This document shows positions 1-6,470 of a DNA stretch of 15,799 bases, piece by piece (positions within the stretch are counted from its first letter, which is position 1; each line of letters begins with the position of its first letter). Under the pieces are notes generated by a model. That model had not been told where the DNA came from and made no database searches. It saw only the letters and a list, made by a program, of their open reading frames with translations. A program made the translations under genes and the position numbers. Source of the DNA: Acidobacteriota bacterium. GTDB taxonomy: Bacteria; Acidobacteriota; Blastocatellia; Pyrinomonadales; Pyrinomonadaceae. The DNA lies in NCBI GenBank assembly GCA_013140875.1, contig JABFSB010000382.1, positions 1 through 15,799 of the forward strand, in the 5' to 3' direction.

Positions 1-599
1 GGATCGAACACGCGGATCGAATCGACCGTGTCGCCGAAAAATTCTATGCGGACGGGCTGTTCGGCGTCCGGCGACCAGATATCGATAATCCCGCCTCGCA
101 GCGAGAACTGTCCCGGCCCGAAGATCGGATCTTCGCGTACATAACCCCCAGCGATCAGTTTGCCGACCAATTGCTCCGGCGCGATATCATTGTCGCGCAC
201 CAACTCGCAACCGAGGTTCTGTATCTCGGCAACGCCCGGCGTTCGCTGTATCAAAGATCGTGCCGACAAAACAACGAGTCCACCCCCGCCATTTGCGATC
301 CGCCACAAAGATAAGGCCCGGCGTTCCTGCGTTTCGGCGTGGGGTGAAACGCCCGAATACGGGTCGGCTTCGAACGAAGGTATCGTTGCGATCGCAGATT
401 CGGACCAAAAGCTCAAGTCGGACGCCCAAACGTCGAGATCGGTGTTCGAGTCCGCGACGATCGCAAACCTTTTCTTCGTCTCGCCCCGCAGCCGCGCGAT
501 GATATGCGCCTTGGCCGACGTTGAAGTCACGCCACTCAATGTAACGACGCGTTCGCCCGCGTCGACCGCCGCCTTAAGTTGTTCAAACTCCTTGCTCAT
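1..599 (-). CDS. mfd: Transcription-repair coupling factor Mfd, N-terminal part (cut by window edge)
   Basis: Mfd is a cytoplasmic ATP-dependent translocase that removes RNA polymerase stalled at DNA damage and recruits UvrA. Reading the minus strand from 599 gives about 199 residues of its UvrB-like N-terminal module. Visible are an Mfd-like segment DPYSGVSPHAETQERR near residues 79-94 and the conserved block GQFSLRGGIIDIW, followed by PVRIEFFGDTVDSIR. The start of the protein (VTLSGVTSTSAKAH) has no Walker A lysine, which fits the degenerate first domain of Mfd and argues against UvrB. The helicase half lies outside the window. The start is uncertain: an in-frame ATG at 626 would add nine residues, neither ATG has a clear Shine-Dalgarno, and a stop lies further upstream. 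It is divergent from lysS. Product identity is firm from family knowledge; the exact start is not. Confidence 0.9.
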   Translation of the reverse strand, partial: MSKEFEQLKAAVDAGERVVTLSGVTSTSAKAHIIARLRGETKKRFAIVADSNTDLDVWASDLSFWSESAIATIPSFEADPYSGVSPHAETQERRALSLWRIANGGGGLVVLSARSLIQRTPGVAEIQNLGCELVRDNDIAPEQLVGKLIAGGYVREDPIFGPGQFSLRGGIIDIWSPDAEQPVRIEFFGDTVDSIRVFD

Positions 600-693
600 A
601 AGCACAATTAGCCGCAGAAAACTCATGCCGGGCAGGTGTCGCCGCGCGTTCGTTTCCTTACGGGAATTCTATTCTGCCACAATTTCGGGAAGT

Positions 694-722
694 TTGCTGT
701 GTTAGCTGGCCGTAACTATAAT
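694..722 (+). promoter_or_regulatory. Sigma70-like promoter for lysS
   Basis: TTGCTG at 694-699, a 17-nt spacer, and a perfect TATAAT at 717-722. Transcription would start near 729 and give a leader of about 120 nt to the lysS start at 850. It lies in the mfd-lysS divergent gap and points to lysS. This is a match to consensus only. Confidence 0.65.
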
Positions 723-740
723 GAAATGCTTGGATTACAT

Positions 741-841
741 CTCTCTGATCTCCGCGTTTTTCTCCGTGAACTCCGCGTTGGGGAGTTGTTAAGAATTGTT
801 TCAACGCTGAGGTCGGAGAGATTTTCGCCGAGGACGGAGAG
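741..841. repeat. Dispersed inverted repeat in lysS leader (CTCCGCG family, copy A)
   Basis: Two arms of about 40 nt (741-780 and 802-841) are imperfectly complementary around a 21-nt loop. The left arm contains CTCCGCGTTTTTCTCCGTG and the right arm CAACGCTGAGGTCGGAGAG. A related inverted repeat lies at 6471-6574. In RNA the element would fold into a long hairpin covering most of the lysS leader. Its right arm ends in the purine run that acts as the lysS ribosome binding site, so folding could mask that site. Confidence 0.75.
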
Positions 842-843
842 GA
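836..843 (+). promoter_or_regulatory. lysS ribosome binding site, derived from the repeat arm
   Basis: GGAGAGGA ends 6 nt before the ATG at 850, which supports that start. The site lies at the outer end of the right arm of the inverted repeat at 741-841, so the repeat itself supplies it. Confidence 0.6.
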
Positions 844-849
844 AAGTAT

Positions 850-2643
850 ATGAGCATTCCTACATTTGAAGAGATTATCGAACCGAACGACCAGACTGAG
901 GCCAGGGCGGAGCATTTGGAAAAATTGCTTGAGCTGACGGGGAACGTTTATCCGAACAAGTTCGTTCGCACAAAGCTGACCGGATCTGATGACACGATAA
1001 GTGCGATCAAAAGTTATCAGCCGATCGCCGATGTCGAGGCCCGGATGGCAGCGGTGCGGGCCGGTTTGAAGGAAGGCGAGCGGCCGCCGGCGGAAATAAA
1101 AGATGCGATCAATGCTGAGTTAAAAGCTCTTGGCAACGTGCGTATTGCGGGCCGTTTGACGACGCCGCCGCGTGGGAATTTTGTGCATCTGACGGACGGC
1201 ATGAGCAAGCTGCAGATCTACGCCAAGAAAGGACAGTTTACGTTGATCAAGAACGACGGCAAAGACACGCCGGATGAGGAAAACGCCTGGACCGCGTGGC
1301 AGATGATCGATCACGGTGATTTCGTCGGTGTGGACGGCTATCTTTTTGTGACGAACACCGGCGAAGTTTCGGTGCACGTCGAAAAACTGCAATTCCTTGC
1401 CAAGGCGATGCTGCCGATGCCCGACAAAATGCATGGCATCGAAGACCCTGAGATAAAACAGCGTCAGCGTTATGTCGATCTGATCGGATCGAGCTTGCAG
1501 GTCAAGGCAGAACCGCCTGCGTCAGCGGGTGGCACGAACGCTGCTGGCAAAGTCTCTGGTGATGACGAGAGCGTTTCGATCTCAACGTCTTTGCCACCTG
1601 CTGACGCAGGCGGTTCTGCCCTTACCACCCGCGAGGTGTTTGAACGGCGGGCGAAGATCATCTCGTCAATGCGGCGCTTTCTCGAAGACCACGGCTACGT
1701 CGAGGTCGAAACGCCGATGCTCACGCCGAAGGCGACAGGTGCTGCGGCAAAGCCGTTCGAGACGCATCATAACGCGCTCGATATCAAACTGTACGCCCGC
1801 ATCGCGCCGGAACTTTACCTCAAACGCCTCGTCGTCGGCGGCTTTGAAAAGGTTTACGAGCTCAACCGCAACTTTCGCAACGAAGGAATTTCCTACAAGC
1901 ACAATCCGGAATTCACGATGTTGGAGTTTTACTGCGCGTACATGGACGTGAACGGCATGATGGATTTTTGCGAAGAGTTGCTTCGGCAGAGCGTTGAGAA
2001 AGCAACCGGCGGTTTGGTCGCGGAATACGAAGGAAATCAGATCGATTTCGGTCGATTCGAAAGAATAACGATGAGCGAAGCGGTGGTAAGGGTGTCAGAA
2101 CCAGGAGCGATAGCGACCGGGTCTCTTCCCGCCAGCAAAAAGAACCCAGTCGCTACCGCTCCCGGTTCTGACCTGCTCGACCGTGAGCTTCTTGAGAGGT
2201 TTGAGAGCGACGTTGAGCAGACTTTAATTCAACCAACATTCATCATCGATTTTCCAAAATCCATCTCGCCGCTATCAAAGGCTGATCCTATGAATCCGCA
2301 GATCGCCGAGAGGTTTGAGCTGTTCATCAACGGCATGGAGGTGGCCAACGGGTTCTCCGAGCTGAATGATCCGAAAGAGCAGTACGAACGCTTTGTCGAT
2401 CAAATGTCCGAACGCGAGCGTGGGGACGAGGAAGCGATGGTGCTGGACGAAGATTACATCCGCGCACTGAGCTACGGAATGCCGCCGGCGGCCGGGATCG
2501 GGATCGGGATCGACCGGCTGACGATGCTGCTGACTAACAAACATTCCATCCGCGATGTAATTCTGTTCCCGCACACGCGCCCGGAGAAGAAAGATGGGGA
2601 GGCGCGGAGTGGAGGAGAAGGGGAGTCGGAAAGCGGAGATTAA
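850..2643 (+). CDS. lysS: Lysyl-tRNA synthetase, class II, with two in-frame repeat insertions
   Basis: LysRS charges tRNA-Lys with lysine in the cytoplasm. The 597-residue product is about 90 residues longer than usual. The N-terminal anticodon-binding OB domain covers roughly 60-200 and ends in GIEDPEIKQRQRYVDLI. The class II core shows motif 2 (FRNEGISYKHNPEFTMLE, with R343 and E345) and motif 3 (GIGIGIDRLTMLLTN, with R556). Extra material lies at residues 219-257 (KAEPPASAGG ... PPADAGGSA), between the OB domain and the core. A second stretch lies at 416-441, in the variable helical segment before LIQPTFIIDFP. Both stretches are coded by inverted repeats, and the reading frame stays open through them. 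A polar tail of about 19 residues follows the normal end LFPHTRPEK. The start is supported by GGAGAGGA. All catalytic motifs are present, so the enzyme is probably active. Confidence 0.97.
   Translation: MSIPTFEEIIEPNDQTEARAEHLEKLLELTGNVYPNKFVRTKLTGSDDTISAIKSYQPIADVEARMAAVRAGLKEGERPPAEIKDAINAELKALGNVRIAGRLTTPPRGNFVHLTDGMSKLQIYAKKGQFTLIKNDGKDTPDEENAWTAWQMIDHGDFVGVDGYLFVTNTGEVSVHVEKLQFLAKAMLPMPDKMHGIEDPEIKQRQRYVDLIGSSLQVKAEPPASAGGTNAAGKVSGDDESVSISTSLPPADAGGSALTTREVFERRAKIISSMRRFLEDHGYVEVETPMLTPKATGAAAKPFETHHNALDIKLYARIAPELYLKRLVVGGFEKVYELNRNFRNEGISYKHNPEFTMLEFYCAYMDVNGMMDFCEELLRQSVEKATGGLVAEYEGNQIDFGRFERITMSEAVVRVSEPGAIATGSLPASKKNPVATAPGSDLLDRELLERFESDVEQTLIQPTFIIDFPKSISPLSKADPMNPQIAERFELFINGMEVANGFSELNDPKEQYERFVDQMSERERGDEEAMVLDEDYIRALSYGMPPAAGIGIGIDRLTMLLTNKHSIRDVILFPHTRPEKKDGEARSGGEGESESGD
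1506..1620. repeat. Palindromic repeat inside lysS coding sequence (family 1)
   Basis: Arms 1506-1534 and 1592-1620 are complementary at 28 of 29 positions and are separated by 57 nt. The right arm contains CTGACGCAGGCGGTTCTG. The arms encode the mirrored peptides KAEPPASAGG and PPADAGGSA. They sit where other LysRS proteins pass directly from YVDLI to the REVF.RR helix that opens the catalytic core. The near-perfect arms against a conserved host gene suggest recent insertion. Confidence 0.88.
2094..2172. repeat. Second palindromic repeat inside lysS coding sequence (family 2)
   Basis: Arms 2094-2122 and 2144-2172 match as reverse complements at 26 of 29 positions with a 21-nt loop. The right arm contains GTCGCTACCGCTCCCGGTT. 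The sequence is unrelated to the repeat at 1506-1620. It encodes SEPGAIATGS ... NPVATAPGSD at residues 416-441. That part of LysRS varies in length between species, and the total length there is close to that of E. coli LysS, so the repeat may have replaced rather than simply lengthened it. Confidence 0.85.
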
Positions 2644-2655
2644 ACAGCTCTTCGC

Positions 2656-2690
2656 TCATCTGTATTTATCTGCGTCCATCTGCGGCTAAA
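2656..2690. repeat. Short ATCTGCG-type 10-bp-period repeat after lysS
   Basis: Three degenerate units of 10 nt follow each other (ATCTGTATTT, ATCTGCGTCC, ATCTGCGGCT) just after the lysS stop. Similar CATCTGCGTCCATCTGCGG strings are common intergenic repeats in several bacterial phyla, as far as I recall. No function is evident. Confidence 0.55.
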
Positions 2691-2717
2691 TCGTCTTACT
2701 TCGTCGCGACGTCGAAT

Positions 2718-2756
2718 GTTACGCCCTTACTAACGTGCGGGCTTCCGCATTTTTTA
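2718..2756 (+). terminator. lysS terminator formed by a copy of the 30-nt dispersed unit
   Basis: The 30-nt unit at 2721-2750 (beginning ACGCCCTTACTAACG) matches 29 of 30 positions of the copies at 5070-5099 and 7334-7363. Its end forms a small hairpin, TGCGG-GCTT-CCGCA (2736-2749), followed by six T. This is a plausible weak intrinsic terminator for lysS on the plus strand. The repeat identity is certain; the terminator role is inferred. Confidence 0.65.
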
Positions 2757-2772
2757 AGACTGAAGTTTTTTC

Positions 2773-2850
2773 GGAATAACGAACAACGAATAGCGAATAA
2801 CGTAAGGCCATAAGTTTCTTCATTATTCGCTATTCCTTATTCGTTCTACC
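2773..2850. repeat. AT-rich inverted repeat (GAATAACGAA family) between convergent genes
   Basis: Arms 2773-2801 and 2822-2850 are complementary at 24 of 29 positions with a 20-nt loop. Within the arms the unit CGAATAACG or a close variant recurs. The element fills the rest of the gap between lysS and the convergent methyltransferase gene. Its hairpin could separate the two transcripts, although no long U-tract follows it. Confidence 0.75.
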
Positions 2851-2873
2851 TTACTTCGAAGAGATCGGTGCCG

Positions 2874-3947
2874 CTATTGCTTGGTCGCGACGTAGTAGGT
2901 GTTCATAAAATCGTGGTCGAGGTGGTGAACGCTGACGTTTTCGAATCCGGCGGCGTGCATCATTTCGACGGCTTTTTCTTCGCCCCACATTGCGCCCAGT
3001 CCGGCTCCTTCGTATGCGAGCGAGACGGTCATGCAGTGCGTCAACGAGATCGTGTATAGGAACGGCGACACCGGATGTTCGAGATTTTTTTCCAGGTGGC
3101 TTGAACCGGCGATGTCCTGGATCAGATAGACGCCGTCCGGACGTAGGGCTTCGGCGATGCTGTTGAGCATGGCGGCGGGATTTGCCTGATCGTGGATCGC
3201 GTCGAACGACGTGATCAGATCGTAATCTTCCATGTGTCCCAGGTCAGCTGCGTCACGCACTTCAAAGCGGATGTTCGTCAGCCCTCGTTTCATTTTTTCG
3301 TTATTCGCGTGACGGATTCCTTCCTCGGAAAAATCGTAACCGGTAAAACGGCTGTTCGGATAAGTCTCGGCCAATTTAAGCATTGCCCGGCCGGCTCCGC
3401 ATCCGACGTCGAGAACGTCGATGCCAGCTTCGAGCTTTTCTTTCAGGCCGGGAACCAGCGGCAGAATGTAGGGTTCCAGAGCCGCGACGACCGTCTGCGC
3501 GCTTTCGGCGGCCATTACTTCGTGAAAACGCGGGTAGGCTGAGTAGGGAACGCCGCCGCCCTTTTCGAAACATTTGATAAGTTTGTCTTCGACGCCGGCG
3601 AGCACCGGGACGAACTGCATCGCCCCGGCAAAATTATACTCGCCCTCTTCGGTAAGAAACGCGGCGTGCTCCGGTGGAAGCTGATAAGTCAGCGTTTCGG
3701 GAAAATAATTAACGACGCGGCCGGTTACCATTGTGCCCAGCCATTCGCGCACGTACCGTTCATTCAAATTCGCCGCGCAGGCGATCTGCTTCGACGTCGA
3801 CGCGGGCAAACCGGCCATTACCTTGAACAAACCGACCCGGTCGCCGATGCTCAATGCGAGAGCGATCGCACTTTTATTTAATATATCGATGAGACTTTCC
3901 GAAAAGGCTTCGGCTTTTATTTGGTTATAATTGCTGTCTTTCATCAT
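2874..3947 (-). CDS. Class I SAM-dependent methyltransferase with N-terminal winged helix
   Basis: This 357-residue soluble protein should transfer a methyl group from S-adenosylmethionine to an unidentified acceptor. Residues about 15-100 form a helix-rich winged-helix-like region (ALSIGDRVGLFKVM ... ERYVREWLGTMV), as in Rv2258c-type and O-methyltransferase-like proteins where it serves dimerisation. The Rossmann domain starts at about 175 with motif I VLDVGCGAGRAML (D180, G182, G184, G186). It continues with FTGYDFSEEGI and the post-II aspartate in YDLITSFDAIHD. The start is placed at 3947 because AAGGAG lies 7 nt upstream; a longer frame starting at 3977 would leave this site inside the gene. 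The gene is convergent with lysS and divergent from the EamA permease gene, and the substrate cannot be told from context. Confidence 0.85.
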   Translation of the reverse strand: MMKDSNYNQIKAEAFSESLIDILNKSAIALALSIGDRVGLFKVMAGLPASTSKQIACAANLNERYVREWLGTMVTGRVVNYFPETLTYQLPPEHAAFLTEEGEYNFAGAMQFVPVLAGVEDKLIKCFEKGGGVPYSAYPRFHEVMAAESAQTVVAALEPYILPLVPGLKEKLEAGIDVLDVGCGAGRAMLKLAETYPNSRFTGYDFSEEGIRHANNEKMKRGLTNIRFEVRDAADLGHMEDYDLITSFDAIHDQANPAAMLNSIAEALRPDGVYLIQDIAGSSHLEKNLEHPVSPFLYTISLTHCMTVSLAYEGAGLGAMWGEEKAVEMMHAAGFENVSVHHLDHDFMNTYYVATKQ

Positions 3948-3954
3948 TTTATGT

Positions 3955-3960
3955 CTCCTT
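3955..3960 (-). promoter_or_regulatory. Ribosome binding site of the methyltransferase gene
   Basis: AAGGAG on the minus strand, 7 nt before the ATG at 3947. A second ATG follows directly at 3944. This site decides the start in favour of 3947 over the upstream ATG at 3977. Confidence 0.75.
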
Positions 3961-4026
3961 GTAGTGAAGTTTATCACTTGCAGATGCCATCAGGATGAGG
4001 ATAAACCCTGTCTTTTCATTAAGTCT

Positions 4027-4056
4027 TGAGGATTTTATGAAGATTTTCTGAAGATT
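4027..4056. promoter_or_regulatory. Three 11-bp-phased direct repeats (possible response-regulator site)
   Basis: TGAGGATT at 4027, TGAAGATT at 4038 and TGAAGATT at 4049 repeat at exactly 11-nt spacing, with a partial fourth match (TGAATC) at 4060. Tandem 11-bp direct repeats are typical binding sites of OmpR/PhoB-family regulators. The block lies in the 192-bp gap between the divergent methyltransferase and EamA genes, about 80 bp from each start. No convincing -35/-10 pair was found in this gap. The regulatory role is inferred. Confidence 0.4.
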
Positions 4057-4139
4057 ATTTGAATCGGGCCGAATCACGCGTTGCGTGGTAGTATTTTCGT
4101 TCGGATCGACTAAAAACGCCCGGTTTTAGCCCATTTTTC

Positions 4140-5042
4140 ATGAAACCATTTCTGCTCACAGCGTTCGCACTGAGCGCGTTTGCGTTCAACTCGATACTTT
4201 GCCGCATGGCCCTGGGCAAGGAAGAGATCGACCCGGCCGGTTTTACCGCGGTGCGGGTGCTGGCGGGCGCGGTGACGCTGACGTTCTTAAGCCTTTTCTT
4301 TAAGCCGCGCTATGTCGAATCCGTTGGTTTGGGTGTTAAGCCCTCGCGGACGCGCGGGCTTTTGCATTCGGGGAATTGGACCTCGGCCTTCTTCTTGTTT
4401 GCGTATGCGTTGTGTTTTTCATTTGCGTATCTTGGCCTGACGACGGCAACCGGAGCACTGATACTTTTCGGTGCGGTACAGATGACGATGATCGCCGCAT
4501 CGATCATCAAGGGCGAGCGTCCCGGCATGTGGGAACTGATGGGCATTGCCGTTGCATTCGGTGGTTTGGTGTATCTTGTGCTGCCCGGACTGACTTCTCC
4601 GCCGCTCGTGAGTTCGCTATTGATGGCGTTGGCCGGTGCGGCGTGGGGTTTTTATACTCTACGCGGCCGAACGAGCGTAGATCCACTCGCCGATACAACA
4701 GGGAACTTTATCCGCGCTGTGCCGATGGCGGCAGTTTCCGTAATACCGTTCATCGGCGGGCTTCACCTATCCGTACGCGGAGTGGTCCTTGCCGTTTTGT
4801 CCGGCGCGTTGGCGTCGGGGGTTGGATATTCGGTTTGGTACGCGGCGTTGAAATATCACACGGCAACGCGTGCCGCCGTGTTGCAGCTTGCCGTGCCCGC
4901 CATCGCCGCAGCCGGAGGCGTTCTGCTGTTGTCCGAATCCGCAGAAACGAGATTGCTCGTCGCTTCCTTTCTAATCCTGGGCGGAATCCTGCTTGCGATA
5001 TTCGGAAAGAATGCGTCCAGGATGCGGAAGCCCGCGCGTTAG
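4140..5042 (+). CDS. EamA/DMT-superfamily permease
   Basis: This 300-residue inner-membrane protein has about ten hydrophobic segments in two tandem EamA halves (roughly 3-135 and 150-290). Recognisable family features are the opening LLTAFALSAFAFNSILCRMAL, ATGALILFGAVQMTM near 100-115, and in the second half GVGYSVWYAAL ... AAVLQLAVP. Such proteins export or import small metabolites; the substrate is unknown. Residues 67-76 (KPSRTRGLLH), just before the conserved SGNW segment, are encoded by a diverged copy of the 30-nt dispersed repeat. The last residues (RMRKPAR) and the TAG stop lie inside another copy of the same unit. No Shine-Dalgarno is seen before the ATG. The gene converges with umuC, with an inverted repeat between them. 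Confidence 0.88.
   Translation: MKPFLLTAFALSAFAFNSILCRMALGKEEIDPAGFTAVRVLAGAVTLTFLSLFFKPRYVESVGLGVKPSRTRGLLHSGNWTSAFFLFAYALCFSFAYLGLTTATGALILFGAVQMTMIAASIIKGERPGMWELMGIAVAFGGLVYLVLPGLTSPPLVSSLLMALAGAAWGFYTLRGRTSVDPLADTTGNFIRAVPMAAVSVIPFIGGLHLSVRGVVLAVLSGALASGVGYSVWYAALKYHTATRAAVLQLAVPAIAAAGGVLLLSESAETRLLVASFLILGGILLAIFGKNASRMRKPAR
4338..4367. repeat. Diverged 30-nt unit inside the EamA coding sequence
   Basis: 23 of 30 positions match the unit at 5070-5099, including GCCCT and CGGGCTT.TGCAT. It is read in frame as KPSRTRGLLH, in the loop before a membrane segment. The higher divergence suggests an older insertion than the other copies. Homology rather than chance is likely because both ends of the unit match well. 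Confidence 0.6.
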
Positions 5043-5127
5043 CAAGGGCGTGATGCTCAAGTTGGATTTACGCCCTTACTAACGTGCGGGCTTCTGCATC
5101 TGTCACGAGGGCTTCTGCATTTTTTTT
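5022..5127. terminator. Paired inverted copies of the 30-nt unit; probable terminator of the EamA gene
   Basis: The unit occurs inverted at 5022-5051 and direct at 5070-5099, complementary at 27 of 30 positions around an 18-nt loop. A partial tandem copy (GGGCTTCTGCAT, 5109-5120) follows, then a run of seven or more T at 5120-5127. A transcript from the EamA gene would form a very stable hairpin upstream of a U-tract. The left arm overlaps the end of the EamA gene and supplies its TAG stop codon (5040-5042). umuC ends at 5138 from the other side. Confidence 0.75.
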
Positions 5128-5137
5128 CGCCGCATCG

Positions 5138-6454
5138 TCAAAGGAACCTGACGGACTTGCTGTACGTTTTACCTAATCCCAGCACATCGCGACCGATGGC
5201 GTGATAAGAATCGTTGCCGCGATGTTCACTTTTACCTTGCCAGCCGCCTTTTTCCTTGAGCGATGCGGATCGAACAACATCGCGGCCGTAGCGATAATTT
5301 ACTTCGTCGATAAGTTTGCCAAGGTGATGCTGCCGCTCGAATTTTCTTTGGTCGAATAGCCGGTAGGGAACATCGTCCGGCGAAACAAGATCGGTGAGCA
5401 CCACACCGGCTTTGCGATATTTCATCCCGGGACGATAGATTTTTTCCAGACAGATCGTCACCCACGCATAAATCTCGCTTGTCACATCCGAATGATAAAC
5501 GGAGTGGTAAGTATGCTTTCCTTTGTAATAATAAGGGACTGGCTTGAACCTGTCTGTGTTCGCGAAAACTTCAACCGTCTTTGTCGCCAGATTGTTCCAG
5601 CGCATTTTTTCCAGTACGCGCGTCGTGAAATAATAGACCGCTTCGCGAAGCTCGTCGAGTTCGGTCATCGGATGGCCGAAGGTCCGCGTGTGGGCGATCG
5701 ATTTGTTCGTGCGTTCGGAAATTTCCATCGACAGGCAGGGAATTCCATTCAGTTCGAGCACGGTTCGTGAGCCGAATTGATTGAGGTGCATGCGTATCCG
5801 GTCCGGTTCGGAAAGCTTCAATTCGTAAGCGGTCTTAATTCCGACTGCGTTCAGCTTAACGGCCGAACGCGGGCCGATGCCCCAAATGTTTCCGACCGCG
5901 GTTTTCTTGAGAGCTAGGTCGATGTGCGGGGAATTATACAGATCAAGCACGCCGTCGGCTTTCGCCGATTTTTTGGCAATTTTGTTCGCAAGCTTTGCCA
6001 GCGTTTTGGTCGTGGCTATGCCGACCGAAACCGGTATCTTTGTCTTTTCAAAAATAGTGTTCTTGATATGCCGGCCTAAGAAAGGGAGTTTGTCCGGTAC
6101 GCCCGCGTCGATGAACGCTTCGTCGATGGAATAAAGCTCAAGTTTGTTCGCACCGATGTCGTCGTTGAGCACGTCGATCACGCGGTGCGAGAATTCATAA
6201 TACAGCCCGTGATTAGCCGAGATTATCGCGGTGTTATGCCGTTCCAACAGGTCGCGATACTGAAACAACGGCGCCGTCATCGGCACACCGAGAGCCTTTA
6301 CCTCATTGCTACGCGAAATTATGATGCCATCGTTGTGCGAGAGAACGACCACCGGCCGTTTATACAATTCTGGGTTGACCACGCGCTCGCACGAGGCGTA
6401 AAAATTGTTGCAGTCAACGAGAGCTATCGCATTATTTTTGCGAACATTAGCCAT
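5138..6454 (-). CDS. umuC: Y-family translesion DNA polymerase, UmuC type
   Basis: This is a DNA polymerase that inserts nucleotides opposite lesions. The 438-residue protein starts with ALVDCNNFYASCERV (catalytic D14) and has YSIDEAF (D111, E112), so the catalytic acids are intact. PVVVLSHNDGIIISRSNEVKALG and GVVLTDLVSPDDVPYRLFD are typical UmuC segments. RLF in the latter lies where E. coli UmuC has its beta-clamp motif QLNLF. The normal tail containing WQMRRE is not recognisable; instead the protein ends GRDVLGLGKTYSKSVRFL. No umuD is adjacent, which is unusual for umuC. The gene lies downstream of dnaE2 in the same direction, 125 nt away, so it may be co-transcribed with the mutasome genes. 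A GAAGG lies 10 nt before the ATG, which is the only convincing start before the catalytic domain. Confidence 0.93.
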   Translation of the reverse strand: MANVRKNNAIALVDCNNFYASCERVVNPELYKRPVVVLSHNDGIIISRSNEVKALGVPMTAPLFQYRDLLERHNTAIISANHGLYYEFSHRVIDVLNDDIGANKLELYSIDEAFIDAGVPDKLPFLGRHIKNTIFEKTKIPVSVGIATTKTLAKLANKIAKKSAKADGVLDLYNSPHIDLALKKTAVGNIWGIGPRSAVKLNAVGIKTAYELKLSEPDRIRMHLNQFGSRTVLELNGIPCLSMEISERTNKSIAHTRTFGHPMTELDELREAVYYFTTRVLEKMRWNNLATKTVEVFANTDRFKPVPYYYKGKHTYHSVYHSDVTSEIYAWVTICLEKIYRPGMKYRKAGVVLTDLVSPDDVPYRLFDQRKFERQHHLGKLIDEVNYRYGRDVVRSASLKEKGGWQGKSEHRGNDSYHAIGRDVLGLGKTYSKSVRFL

Positions 6455-6470
6455 AACGATCGAACCTTCA

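Noticed and set aside
1..599. Left-edge gene as uvrB
   Set aside because: It lacks the UvrB Walker A GxTGSGKT near the N-terminus and has the Mfd-type segment DPYSGVSPHAETQ.
160..705. 181-codon open frame on the plus strand opposite mfd
   Set aside because: The minus strand here encodes a clear Mfd N-terminus; the plus-strand product has no recognisable domain and no ribosome site.
723..849. Lysine riboswitch or T-box in the lysS leader
   Set aside because: The leader is about 120 nt and is nearly all accounted for by a dispersed inverted repeat also found at 6471-6574; no T-box sequence or riboswitch core was seen.
1529..1951. 140-codon open frame overlapping lysS in another frame
   Set aside because: It is arginine-rich shadow coding inside an intact lysS.
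2874..3977. Longer methyltransferase start at 3977
   Set aside because: AAGGAG is ideally placed for the ATG at 3947, and the additional ten residues do not look conserved.
4110..4129. Hairpin CTAAAA...TTTTAG just before the EamA start as terminator or operator
   Set aside because: Only six continuous base pairs before a mismatch and no T-run; too weak to call.
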